Shown one piece after another: positions 16,751-24,066 of a stretch of DNA of 24,066 bases (its first letter is position 1; every line of letters starts with the position of its first letter). The stretch is from Alphaproteobacteria bacterium (GTDB lineage: Bacteria; Pseudomonadota; Alphaproteobacteria; RUG11792). The DNA lies in NCBI GenBank assembly GCA_025998575.1, contig BNWD01000004.1, positions 1 to 24,066 of the forward strand, in the 5' to 3' direction. Under the pieces are notes generated by a model, which worked only from the letters and a program-made list of their open reading frames with translations, was not told the origin of the DNA and did no database searches. The position numbers were made by a program, and so were the translations under genes.

Positions 16751-17131
16751 ATGAATACAATTATAGAAAAATCGCAATTTAGAGCGTTAGATATTGCTGT
16801 TTTAAAGTGGCATTTGAGACTAGAGACGAGTTTAGAAGACGAGTATTTGTCTAGAATTATCGATATGCCTACAGAGGTTTTCGAGAATAAAACAGGTAAA
16901 TCTATTCTGAAAAAGAAGTATAGATATGTTTGTAATGAAGATTACTCTTCGAAGATATGCCTTCCTATGCAACCAGTTATAGAGATTTGTTCTGTAAAAA
17001 GCCCGGATAAGAAGCCGAAATTCGAGTCGAAAGCAGAATATATTATTGTACAAGATGCAGAACTTCCTGTTGATATTGAATATATTGCAGGTATCTGCGA
17101 TGATCCTGAGAAGGTACCGAAGGATATTTAG
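16751..17131 (+). CDS. Phage/GTA head-tail connector-like protein, truncated by an amber codon
   Basis: A 126-residue product starting at an ATG with AAAGGAGA 7 nt upstream, a strong site. It reads like the phiE125 gp8 / gp6-like head-tail connector family, of which one member is the RcGTA g6 adaptor: an N-terminal helix with LKWHLRLETSLEDEYLSRII, a helix ending ENKTGKSILKKKYRY, a LPMQPVIEICSVKSPD strand, and VDIEYIAGICDDPEKVPKDI. Family members continue with a helix '(L)xLLxxAxxxYxx'. Here exactly that continues after TAG: LTLLHMAKSIYDGNDIAIN up to TGA at 17213-17215. So the gene is cut by one in-frame TAG. No other phage gene is nearby; IS debris lies on both sides. Orphaned and probably recently inactivated. 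Confidence 0.65.
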   Translation: MNTIIEKSQFRALDIAVLKWHLRLETSLEDEYLSRIIDMPTEVFENKTGKSILKKKYRYVCNEDYSSKICLPMQPVIEICSVKSPDKKPKFESKAEYIIVQDAELPVDIEYIAGICDDPEKVPKDI

Positions 17132-17251
17132 CTGACTCTTCTTCACATGGCAAAGAGTATTTATGACGGAAACGATATTGCAATAAATTCTTGCAAAACA
17201 CTATCTATTTCATGAAATTATATGGAGAAAGAAGTTAATAACCCGCTATTC

Positions 17252-17277
17252 ACCACGACCACAAGCAAGCGTGGTTT
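17252..17277 (+). terminator. Possible terminator after the connector gene
   Basis: 6-bp stem ACCACG/CGTGGT with a 12-nt loop, followed by TTT, 37 bp after the TGA that ends the frame beyond the amber codon. Confidence 0.3.
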
Positions 17278-17477
17278 TCACACAAATATTACAAAAATTA
17301 TTATTCAGAGAATTTCATATAATTTTTTGTTACGTTATGTTTTTTATATAAATTATCAACGATTTTTTCAAATATAATATTTGGCAATATGCTGGTTTCT
17401 TTTAAAGAACAATTAAACTTTTTTATAATAACTCTGTTTTGCAGATTTTTACAATATTTAAAGTTATTAACAACTTT

Positions 17478-17700
17478 TTCACAAGAAATTCACAGTTCTG
17501 TTAACACTTTCTTAATGTTTTTATGGTAAAGAGCTCCGTCCCTCCTCGGGGAACTACCTAACTCCTTCTCTTTATGCTTTAAGCATATTTGCATTTAGGA
17601 TATGTTATATATTAATCTCTGTCATAAGAATATTTATCTGTCAAGAGCTTATAAACCACTTTAGTATTAAGCGATAAAGTTTTAACTGAAGGAAGCTCGC
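17478..17700 (+). repeat. Dispersed repeat family B, copy 3
   Basis: Contains AAATTCACAGTTCTGTTAAC, TTTTTATGGTAAAGAGCTCC, TATGCTTTAAGCATA, TTTGCATTTAGGATATGTT and the AGTTTTAACT end shared with the other copies. It lies downstream of mrcA, with reversed copies on the upstream side of mrcA. The flanking 17278-17477 and 17701-17817 hold no gene. Confidence 0.6.
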
Positions 17701-17817
17701 GTTATTTTAACATATATAGTAGATATACATCACGGACACAAACTATAGCGTTATTCTATTTACGACTTTATAATAAATATTTTTGTTTATTAAAACCTAG
17801 TTTTCTAATATTAACGG

Positions 17818-19896
17818 CTAGAGGTTGCTTTCCGCGAATTTCTCGATGAATGAAGCGAAGACAGGGAGGGCGACTTTGGCGCCTGAGAAGCGTTGACCTA
17901 GGGTTTTTGGGATTTTGTAGCCAACGAAGACGCACATTATATATGTTTTTTCGTTGTGGACGAAGTATCCGACAAACCAAGCGTCTTTGAAGTCGTTTGT
18001 TGTTCCAGTTTTGCCGCCGATTTCCATTTCGTATTTTTCGGCTATTGGGGCGGCTCTTACTGCCGTTCCTAATTTGACGCAATCTATCAAAATGCCTTTG
18101 ATTGTCTCAGCGGTTTCTTTCGAACATATTCGATGGCGATCTGTTTTGCAGGGAGTTTGATCTATATTTTTAATAAATTTAGGATAAACCATCTCTCCTT
18201 GATTAACAAATGCTGAAAACGCAGAAACTATATTAATTGGCAGCGTTTCGACAGCGCCTAGAACGCCAGAAATCGGAATTTTCTTCTCTGCTAGTCCGGC
18301 GTTCATCAGAAGTTTTGATATGCTTTTTGTTCCGATTAAGAGCGCTAAATTGATTGTAGACAGGTTTCTGGAGTGAATCAGGCCGTCTCGCATTGGCGTT
18401 TTCCCATAGCACTTTTTCGTGTAGTTCCTTGGAGAATATTTTTTACCGTCCAAGAGCGTTATCGATATCGGTTTGTCTTCGATTATGTCGTTTTCATCCA
18501 TACCCTGCTCAAGCGCAGCAGCGTAAATGAATGGCTTGATGGTAGATCCAGGTTGCCTTTTGGCTTGGGTTATGCAATTGAACGCCGAGATGTCGAAGCT
18601 GTATCCGCCAGTCATTCCCAAGACTTCGCCGGTTTTTGCTTCCATGATGATTGCCCCTCCAGTTACCTCTGGCTGTTGATAGGCTTCATATTCATTTGGT
18701 TTTTCTAAATTTCTGCATAATATAACGTCTCCTTTTGAGAATTTCTCATTTTTATATTGATTGGTTTTGACTTTTATTTTCTCTCCATTTTCCGTCTTGC
18801 AAAGCAAATATTCTTTGTTTATTTCCAGGATTAAACAAGCGCAAATTTTATTTATAGTTGAAGGTAATTTTCTGTTTATTTCATTTAAAATTAATTTATA
18901 ATTTTCAGTATTATTCTGCTCCCCAAGAAGAGTTCCATTCCATTTTTGACTTTTCGTATAGTCTATTAATCCGTCTTCCAATGTTTTCGTTAATATAAGT
19001 TGGATTTTTTTATTCATCGTTGTTGTTATTTGATAGCCTTTTTTGAAGAAGTGTTCAGTAGATATTTTCTGCGTGAATATCCTGAATATTTCGTCAGAAA
19101 AGTATGGCGAGAAGATTTTATTTTTCCTAAACTTTATGGCTATAGGTTTTGAAATAGCAGTTTTTAGCTCCTCTTTTGATATATATCCGAATTCATACAT
19201 CTGATACAGTATTGAGTTTCTTTTGGTCAGCAATTTGGAAGAATTTATTACGTTTATATAGACCGAAGGAGCGCTTGGGATAGCCGCCAAAAACGCAGCT
19301 TCTTCGTGCGATATTTTGCTTAATTCTTTGCCGAAATAGTATTCGGTCGCTTCGGATATGCCGTAACATCCTTTTCCCAAATATAGCTGATTCAGATATA
19401 TCTCGAGGATTTTATCTTTTGGAATTGTCGACTCTATTCTGAAAGCCATAATCGCTTCTTTTATTTTTCTCGTAAGGCTTCTTTTGTTTCCTATGAGGAG
19501 GTTTTTAGCTATCTGTTGTGTTATAGTGGAGCCTCCAGCTGGTTTTTTTGCCCAAGACTTTTTCGCTGTATTTTCGACAACTGCCCTGAACAAGCTTTTC
19601 ATACTGATTCCAGAATGCGTATAAAAATCCCTGTCTTCCGCTATCAAAAACGCTCCTTTGATTGCTAATGGAATTTTGTCGAAATCGACTATGCTCCTAT
19701 GTTCCAGTGCGTATTCCTCGATCAGATCTCCGTCAGCAGAGAAGATTTTGGTGCTGATAGGAGGAGAATATTCGAGCAACGTTAACTCGCTTGGGATCTC
19801 TCTTCCGAAATAAAAAAACATCGAAAAGCCAATTGTGGCGAATATAAAAAGAACACTGCCAAAGAAAAAAAACGTTTTTTTGATTTGCTCTAACAT
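17818..19896 (-). CDS. mrcA: Penicillin-binding protein 1A (bifunctional glycosyltransferase/transpeptidase)
   Basis: A 692-residue class A PBP that polymerises and cross-links peptidoglycan. It has an N-terminal membrane anchor (residues 8-30) and then the GT51 domain with catalytic E87 in AEDRDFYTHSG, GGSTITQQIAKNL, and the KDKILEIYLNQLYLGKGCYG block. The transpeptidase domain carries S451-T-I-K454 (RQPGSTIKPF), S509-R-N511 and K629-T-G631, all intact. An OB-like insert region lies between the domains, as usual for PBP1A. It ends with TAG, the only full-length gene here to do so. It stands alone between repeat-rich deserts; an intact bifunctional PBP indicates that the cell keeps a peptidoglycan wall. 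Confidence 0.95.
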   Translation of the reverse strand: MLEQIKKTFFFFGSVLFIFATIGFSMFFYFGREIPSELTLLEYSPPISTKIFSADGDLIEEYALEHRSIVDFDKIPLAIKGAFLIAEDRDFYTHSGISMKSLFRAVVENTAKKSWAKKPAGGSTITQQIAKNLLIGNKRSLTRKIKEAIMAFRIESTIPKDKILEIYLNQLYLGKGCYGISEATEYYFGKELSKISHEEAAFLAAIPSAPSVYINVINSSKLLTKRNSILYQMYEFGYISKEELKTAISKPIAIKFRKNKIFSPYFSDEIFRIFTQKISTEHFFKKGYQITTTMNKKIQLILTKTLEDGLIDYTKSQKWNGTLLGEQNNTENYKLILNEINRKLPSTINKICACLILEINKEYLLCKTENGEKIKVKTNQYKNEKFSKGDVILCRNLEKPNEYEAYQQPEVTGGAIIMEAKTGEVLGMTGGYSFDISAFNCITQAKRQPGSTIKPFIYAAALEQGMDENDIIEDKPISITLLDGKKYSPRNYTKKCYGKTPMRDGLIHSRNLSTINLALLIGTKSISKLLMNAGLAEKKIPISGVLGAVETLPINIVSAFSAFVNQGEMVYPKFIKNIDQTPCKTDRHRICSKETAETIKGILIDCVKLGTAVRAAPIAEKYEMEIGGKTGTTNDFKDAWFVGYFVHNEKTYIMCVFVGYKIPKTLGQRFSGAKVALPVFASFIEKFAESNL

Positions 19897-19998
19897 TTTA
19901 TATATGCTTCAGCACTCACCTATACCAACTTACTCGAATTTTAGCCCAATTAATAATTTAACAAAAATCCTAACGCTATTCAACAGCTTGGTGTAGTG

Positions 19999-20086
19999 AT
20001 TTCGAACTGTTATATTATAGAATTATGAGATAAATGTCTCTATTCATAACTTAGAGACTCAAAGAAATACTAGTTATTTTTATGGA
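19999..20086 (+). repeat. IS200-like left-end fragment
   Basis: Carries the start block (here ATTTCGAACTGTTATATTAT) and the following AGATAAATGTCTCTATTCAT and AACTTAGAGACTCAAAGAAA that are shared with 14875 and, reversed, with 21009. Lies about 100 bp upstream of mrcA. Confidence 0.5.
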
Positions 20087-20335
20087 ATTTTATTTAAGAA
20101 CGCTGCTGCGTATACTTAGGAAAAAACTCGTTAATCATAGATTAGTAACTATTTCATATAATCTATTGAATTTTTTGTGATTTTGGTGAAACTCAACATA
20201 GCCTACTTATGCTAAAAGTGTAAATGGAAGAAGTTATGTAATCCACTAGAGGTATTGAGTCCTTATACTATAAAAATGTTAAAAAAGTGTTAACAAACCT
20301 GTGAATTTCTTGTGAAAAAAGGAGCTCCTAAATAT
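20080..20335 (-). repeat. Dispersed repeat family B, copy 4 (reversed)
   Basis: Reverse complement matches 3513-3795 around TTAACGAGTTTTTTC, TAAGTATACG and GTTCTTAAATAAA, and matches 17478 around CACAAGAAATTCACAG and TGTTAACACTTTTTTAA. Also shares CATCTATATTTAGGA with 3313. Confidence 0.6.
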
Positions 20336-20377
20336 AGATGATAATTATAACCAAAAACCGCTAGAAATATTGTAACG

Positions 20378-20440
20378 ATACTATAAAAAGTATACGCAAA
20401 GTCAATTACAAGAAATGGATAATACATAGAAAATTCTTCT
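20378..20440 (+). repeat. IS200-like 3'-end fragment
   Basis: ACGATACTATAAAAAG and AGTCAATTACAAGAAATGGA resemble the tnpA 3' end at 15108-15160. Coding capacity is lost. Confidence 0.4.
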
Positions 20441-20624
20441 GATTCTCTTCTTGATGAGCTGTTTACAAAAAGCATAACTAGTTAACTCCAAAGAATAATC
20501 TACGCTCTAAAACTAATTATTCGATTTTTGATGCCCTCAGATAAATTCCACTTTCTCTTGGAAGTGTAAATATTAGCAGGATATTTTGTAAAAACTATCA
20601 TAACCATTTCGTAACTTTATTGCG

Positions 20625-20790
20625 TTTATAGATATTATGAGAGCGTTGGAAATCAACATATCCTAAATGCAAATGTGATATTCATAAGCTTAGAGAGAAG
20701 AGATTAGGCCTCCCACAATGAAGTGATAGCTTTATTTACCATAAAAGTTGTTAATAATACTATAAAACTTGGCAAGGGGGAGGAATTTAA
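20625..20790 (-). repeat. Dispersed repeat family B, copy 5 (reversed)
   Basis: Reverse complement contains TTTTATGGTAAATAAAGCT, TCTAAGCTTATGAATATCAC, TTTGCATTTAGGATATGTTG and CAACGCTCTCATAA, matching copies 2 and 3. 20441-20624 shows no gene. Confidence 0.55.
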
Positions 20791-20839
20791 ATTGATTTTA
20801 TATAGTTTTTTATTTGCGGATCACTAGTATTTTCAAGAG

Positions 20840-21009
20840 TTTCCGCATATTCTCTAACAAATATACTTTTCTATCATATGTATATAATCAACAGGAATTT
20901 ATAATTTTACGATTTCTATATTGTAAAAACCTAATGAGCATTTCTTTGAGTCTCCAAGTTGTGAATAGCGATATTTATCTCGTTGCTCTGAGTTATAACA
21001 GCTCACCAT
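20840..21009 (-). pseudogene. IS200-like tnpA 5'-part remnant
   Basis: Reading on the minus strand from ATGGTGAGC (21009), the frame gives MVSCYNSEQRDKYRYSQLGD then SKKCSLGFYNIEIVKL before a stop. The DKYRYS/L region fits the N-terminal K-Y-R-Y strand of IS200/IS605 TnpA. The 3' half is missing or unreadable. It lies just downstream of the HU gene. Confidence 0.45.
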
Positions 21010-21063
21010 AACTACACCAAACAACAGAGTTTTTCACGCCAGAGTTAAAATTCTAAGAATTTA

Positions 21064-21354
21064 TTAAATATCATCCAATCCTTGCCCAACAACTTCCTTC
21101 AACTGTTTTCCTGGCTTGAACTTCGGAACGAACCGTGCTGGGATAGTCATAGTCTCTCGAGTTTTTGGATTTCGCCCAATTGTTGCTTCCTTTTTAGGCG
21201 CTGAAAAAGTTCCAAAACCAACTAATTTCACCTCATCGCGGCCTTTGAGAGCATCCTCAACGCTCTTGATAAATGCATCAAGCGCCTTTTCAGAATCTAT
21301 TCTCGTCAATCCGGATATCTTCGCCATCTCAGATATCAATTCTGATTTTGTCAT
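21064..21354 (-). CDS. HU-type DNA-binding protein
   Basis: A 96-residue histone-like nucleoid protein of the HU/IHF family. It has the N-terminal helices (MTKSELISEMAK), VKLVGFGTF, and the beta-arm with GRNPKTRETMTIPA, whose Pro is the residue that intercalates in DNA, then VPKFKPGKQLKE. Slightly longer than the usual 90 because of a short C-terminal tail (GQGLDDI). A textbook ribosome site, AAGGAGAT, lies 10 nt before the ATG. HU and IHF-alpha share this architecture; the arm and generic sequence favour HU. It is encoded singly and divergent from mipZ. Confidence 0.92.
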   Translation of the reverse strand: MTKSELISEMAKISGLTRIDSEKALDAFIKSVEDALKGRDEVKLVGFGTFSAPKKEATIGRNPKTRETMTIPARFVPKFKPGKQLKEVVGQGLDDI

Positions 21355-21556
21355 AATTAGTAAATATCTCCTTAAGTTAAAACTTAGAAAAGCCTACCAC
21401 ACAGCGCAAAAACCAACAAGCAATTTAACGAAATTGTTACAACGTTCTCTTTGAATAAGATAATATCTTCGCGCTGACTTGTAATATTCTACAAAACATG
21501 TTTCAGATTTGGTAACTATATTCATAACAGTATCTAAGTTTGCCGGCCACAGGATT

Positions 21557-21586
21557 TTGACACTTTTGTGTTGGAGGTGGTAGAAT
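21557..21586 (+). promoter_or_regulatory. Promoter of the mipZ operon
   Basis: A perfect TTGACA (21557-21562), 18-bp spacer, TAGAAT (21581-21586), 30 bp before the mipZ ATG. A strong sigma-70-type match. Confidence 0.7.
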
Positions 21587-21616
21587 GGTTGTGATTTTTG
21601 TTAGAGAACAGGGCGT

Positions 21617-22417
21617 ATGCCGAGGAAGATAATAGTTTTTGGAAATCAGAAGGGCGGGACTGGGAAGTCTACGCTTGCTATGCATTTGGTTGTTAGTTTG
21701 CTTTTTAAGAATTATCGTGTTGCTACTGTTGATGTTGATGCCCGGCAGGGTACGTTTTCGAGGTATATTGAGAATAGGGAAGGTTCGAAGAAAAATGCCC
21801 CTGAGATCCTTATGCCGGATCATACTGCTCTTTTCGAGAGCGGTCTTGATTCTGCGTCTGCCAGTGAGAAGGAGAATTTTGAGCGGATTTCTGAGCTTCT
21901 GGGTTCTCTGACAGACTATGATTTCGTTGTTATTGACACTCCTGGAAACGATAACAGTCTGTCTCGAATTGCACATTCGTTTTCCGATGTCATAATAACT
22001 CCGATGAACGAGAGCTTCATAGATCTTGATCTTTTGGTGCGCATTCGCGAGCTTGATGCCAATGATTTGAAGCCGAGCATTTATGCCGAAATGGTTTGGA
22101 ATCAGAAGAAGGAACGTGCGATTCGAGACAAGATGTCGATCGATTGGATTGTTCTGATCAACAGGATGTCTAGCATGATGTCGAAGAACAGGCAGGCGCT
22201 GGAGAAGGTTTTGGGCGCGCTTTCCAAACGTATAGGCTTCAGGTCGGCTACAGGTTTTAAGGAGCGCGTGATCTTTCGCGAGCTTTTTTTATCTGGCCTG
22301 ACGCTTTTGGACAAAAACATCGCTGGCGCTCAAACGAGCCTGTCTCATATAGCGGCCAGACATGAACTAAACGATCTCTTGAAATCTTTGAATATTAGCG
22401 GAAAAGATGACGATTAA
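21617..22417 (+). CDS. mipZ: MipZ, division-plane positioning ATPase (ParA/MinD family)
   Basis: A 266-residue ATPase. In alphaproteobacteria MipZ forms a polar gradient through ParB and blocks FtsZ assembly away from midcell. A deviant Walker A with two lysines is at residues 11-19 (QKGGTGKST), followed by VDVDARQGTFSRYIENR, Walker B-like VVIDTPG (about 104-110), and the MipZ-specific ITPMNESFIDLD, DWIVLINRMSS, KRIGFRSATGFKERVIFREL and FLSGLTLLD. These set it apart from chromosomal ParA. Gene length is typical. It heads a three-gene operon and overlaps the next gene by 11 nt. No parB is in the window. Confidence 0.93.
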   Translation: MPRKIIVFGNQKGGTGKSTLAMHLVVSLLFKNYRVATVDVDARQGTFSRYIENREGSKKNAPEILMPDHTALFESGLDSASASEKENFERISELLGSLTDYDFVVIDTPGNDNSLSRIAHSFSDVIITPMNESFIDLDLLVRIRELDANDLKPSIYAEMVWNQKKERAIRDKMSIDWIVLINRMSSMMSKNRQALEKVLGALSKRIGFRSATGFKERVIFRELFLSGLTLLDKNIAGAQTSLSHIAARHELNDLLKSLNISGKDDD

Positions 22418-22730
22418 AATATCTGACGAGGCTGCGAAAATAATAAACAATTGCTTGGCAAATAATCCTCAGAAATTGCCAAGAATACTCCTGAAAGCAG
22501 GAGGGTGCGCTGGCAATATATTAGTTCTAACTTTGGGTTTTCCAGCAGAAGACGATGTGTTCGAACAGGTCAAAAATATGAAAATAGCGGTTTCAAAAGA
22601 CGTTGTGAAGTTTTTGGATGACGTTTCAATCGAACTCAAACCTGGATTAGGACAAGAGATTATTGTTGTGAATAATGCTGCAAAATATAAATGTTCTTGC
22701 GGCAAATCGTTTTCCAATAATTGTCTATGA
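22407..22730 (+). CDS. A-type iron-sulfur carrier protein (IscA/ErpA/SufA family)
   Basis: A 107-residue HesB-type protein that carries Fe-S clusters to apo-enzymes. The three cluster-binding cysteines are C34 (KAGGCAGN) and C96/C98 (CSCGKSF), in the canonical C-x(about 60)-CxCG layout. It overlaps mipZ by 11 nt and shares ATGA with xth, so it lies in the middle of a tight operon. No isc or suf genes are near, so which of IscA, ErpA or SufA it corresponds to is left open. Confidence 0.9.
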   Translation: MTIKISDEAAKIINNCLANNPQKLPRILLKAGGCAGNILVLTLGFPAEDDVFEQVKNMKIAVSKDVVKFLDDVSIELKPGLGQEIIVVNNAAKYKCSCGKSFSNNCL

Positions 22731-23482
22731 AAATAGCAACTTGGAATATAAATTCACTCAGAGTTCGCGTTGAGCAATTGACGGATTTCCTTCACGAAAA
22801 CGATATTGAAGTCATTTTGCTCCAAGAAATAAAATGCAAAACCGAAGAATTTCCAAAATATATATTTGAGGAACTCGGATATAATTGCTCTATCTTCGGC
22901 CAGAAAGCATATAACGGTGTCGCGATATTATCGAAATATTTGATTGAAGAGGTCGTTTTCGGGAACGATATTTTTCAGAACGACGAACAGGCTAGGTATG
23001 TTGAGGCCTTGATTAACGGCTATAAAATAGCTTCTGTTTACGTTCCAAATGGAAAATCTCCTGGCGATCCTGCATATAATTATAAATTAAATTTTCTGAA
23101 AATTTTATTGAATCATTTGAAGATAAATTGTGAAAATGACAAATATATAATAGGCGGAGATTTCAATATAACTATGTCTGATGCTGACGTTTATGATCCT
23201 AACCTTTGGAGAAACAAAATCTGCTGCACTGATCTTGAGCGGAAAAAGCTGTCTGAATTCAAGGCTTTGGGATACGCAGATGTTATGAATGATTTGCTTG
23301 ACGCGCCTGATTTATATACATGGTGGGACTATAGGCGCGATTCGTTTACGAAAAATAAGGGCCTTAGACTAGATTATTTTTTCATGAAATCAAATATTCC
23401 TGTCAAAAACTGCGAAATAAAAAAGGAAATAAGAGCGCGCATAAGACCTTCCGACCACGCTCCTGTTGTTATTGAAATTTGA
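22727..23482 (+). CDS. xth: Exodeoxyribonuclease III (AP endonuclease)
   Basis: A 251-residue DNA-repair nuclease: 3'-5' exonuclease and apurinic-site endonuclease. Catalytic-site residues are visible: N7 (TWNINSLR), E34 (LLQEIKCK), SVYVPNG with the Tyr, GGDFNI with Asp and Asn, YTWWDYR, LRLDYFF and the terminal PSDHAPVV with Asp-His. The ATG at 22727 is chosen over a TTG at 22721 because it gives the classic ATGA overlap with the Fe-S carrier stop and matches the family start MKIATWN. Normal length and no defects. Confidence 0.95.
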   Translation: MKIATWNINSLRVRVEQLTDFLHENDIEVILLQEIKCKTEEFPKYIFEELGYNCSIFGQKAYNGVAILSKYLIEEVVFGNDIFQNDEQARYVEALINGYKIASVYVPNGKSPGDPAYNYKLNFLKILLNHLKINCENDKYIIGGDFNITMSDADVYDPNLWRNKICCTDLERKKLSEFKALGYADVMNDLLDAPDLYTWWDYRRDSFTKNKGLRLDYFFMKSNIPVKNCEIKKEIRARIRPSDHAPVVIEI

Positions 23483-23532
23483 GATTTTTTTGTTGAAGTT
23501 GCCATAATATTACCAGTTAGATATCTGAATAT

Positions 23533-23600
23533 GAAATGTTCTTTACTCATACTTTTTCATTATACTATTGCTAACAGTTTCCACAAAATACTTTTAGTTA
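23533..23600 (-). repeat. IS200-like 3'-end fragment
   Basis: TTTACTCATACTTTTTCATT and ATTGCTAACAGTTT resemble 3250-3292 and the reverse of 15105-15160. Diverged and very short. Confidence 0.35.
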
Positions 23601-23640
23601 CATAAGTTTCCTAAGCAAAGATATCGACATCTGCCCATCT

Positions 23641-23812
23641 TCACCCGATCCACTTAGGCTTGTTCCAATGGAACGTTCTCATAGTTTTTTCTGTGATTGC
23701 CAACTAGTTACTAGTGTGATTAAGTTTATCATAGTTGGGCAAAAAATGCACTAGCTTGCTGCAGTGATGGTGAGCTATTCTAATATAGAACAACGATATT
23801 ATAGTCTCTATC
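23641..23812 (+). repeat. Direct repeat unit 1, ending in an IS200-like left end
   Basis: Begins TCACCCGATCCA and includes a 33-bp block (23699-23731) that is identical at 23968-24000, then GCAGTGATGGTGAGCTATTC, the tnpA start block. So the non-coding DNA upstream of the tnpA start is part of the repeated element. Confidence 0.6.
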
Positions 23813-23880
23813 CATTACGTTACTAAAATAATAAAATGTCAGCAATAGAATTATTTAAAGGTTTCCTTGAACAGATTATT

Positions 23881-24066
23881 CTCACCCGATCCAGGTAGGG
23901 TTTTTTCTTGGGAGTTGATAGTGATGTTTGTTCCAAGAAAACTTTCTCATAGCTTCTTTGTGTTTTTGCCAACTAGTTACTAGTGTGATTAAGTTTATCA
24001 GAGTTGAGCGAAAAATGTAGTCGATTGCGGAAGTGATTTTGAGCTGTTATAATAGAGAATAACAGG
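23881..24066 (+). repeat. Direct repeat unit 2, ending in an IS200-like left end (cut by the window)
   Basis: Second copy of the unit at 23641, with roughly 30 extra bases (about 23900-23930), the identical 33-bp block at 23968-24000 (which contains ACTAGTTACTAGT), then the tnpA start region GAGCTGTTATAATAGAGAAT at the window edge. The element itself may continue beyond the window. Confidence 0.6.

Noticed and set aside
23641..24066. Possible CRISPR-like or tandem array
   Set aside because: Only two copies, long and diverged, tied to IS200-like ends; no regular spacer pattern.

Overview
The window looks like part of the chromosome of an AT-rich, genome-degrading alphaproteobacterium, probably host-associated (Holosporales- or Rickettsiales-like). 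MipZ is an alphaproteobacterial protein. DksA has the alphaproteobacterial zinc-ligand loss and the AspRS half is of alphaproteobacterial type. Intact housekeeping genes sit as small islands in long, gene-free, AT-rich stretches. Several of those stretches carry old transposase remnants on both strands. The exact order cannot be fixed from sequence alone.

Layout: 1-1328, gene-free, with a perfect 62-bp inverted repeat around a nearly concentric 17-bp hairpin. 1329-2528 (-), aromatic amino acid permease. 2621-5045, debris: possible PLP-enzyme tail, IS1-like, IS200-like and IS5-like remnants, unknown coding scraps. 5046-6174 (-), rnhA-tmk. 6427-7236 (+), secreted Cys-rich protein of unknown function with a good promoter, followed by a broken coding scrap. 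7763-9488 (+), dksA-era-membrane protein operon. 9563-10315 (-), kdsB. 10355-10981 (+), orphan pseudopilin. 11253-14477 (-), one open frame joining the front of aspartyl-tRNA synthetase to the rear of LptD. 14583-14734 (-), tRNA-Glu and tRNA-Lys. 14735-16750, IS debris. 16751-17131 (+), lone phage/GTA-type head-tail connector cut by an in-frame TAG. 17818-19896 (-), PBP1A. 19897-21063, repeat debris. 21064-21354 (-), HU. 21617-23482 (+), mipZ - A-type Fe-S carrier - xth as an overlapping operon. 23483-24066, repeats.

Functional themes are envelope and division (MrcA, KdsB, LptD part, MipZ), nucleotide and nucleic acid metabolism (Tmk, RNase HI, ExoIII, HU), translation and stringent control (tRNAs, AspRS part, Era, DksA) and amino acid import. 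There is no CRISPR array, toxin-antitoxin pair or recognisable defence system.

The most notable observations are the in-frame AspS::LptD chimera, which as it stands lacks AspRS motif 3 and an LptD signal peptide; the dispersed repeats, one family of which reads as IS200/IS605 TnpA; the nested concentric inverted repeats at the left end; and the orphan connector gene.
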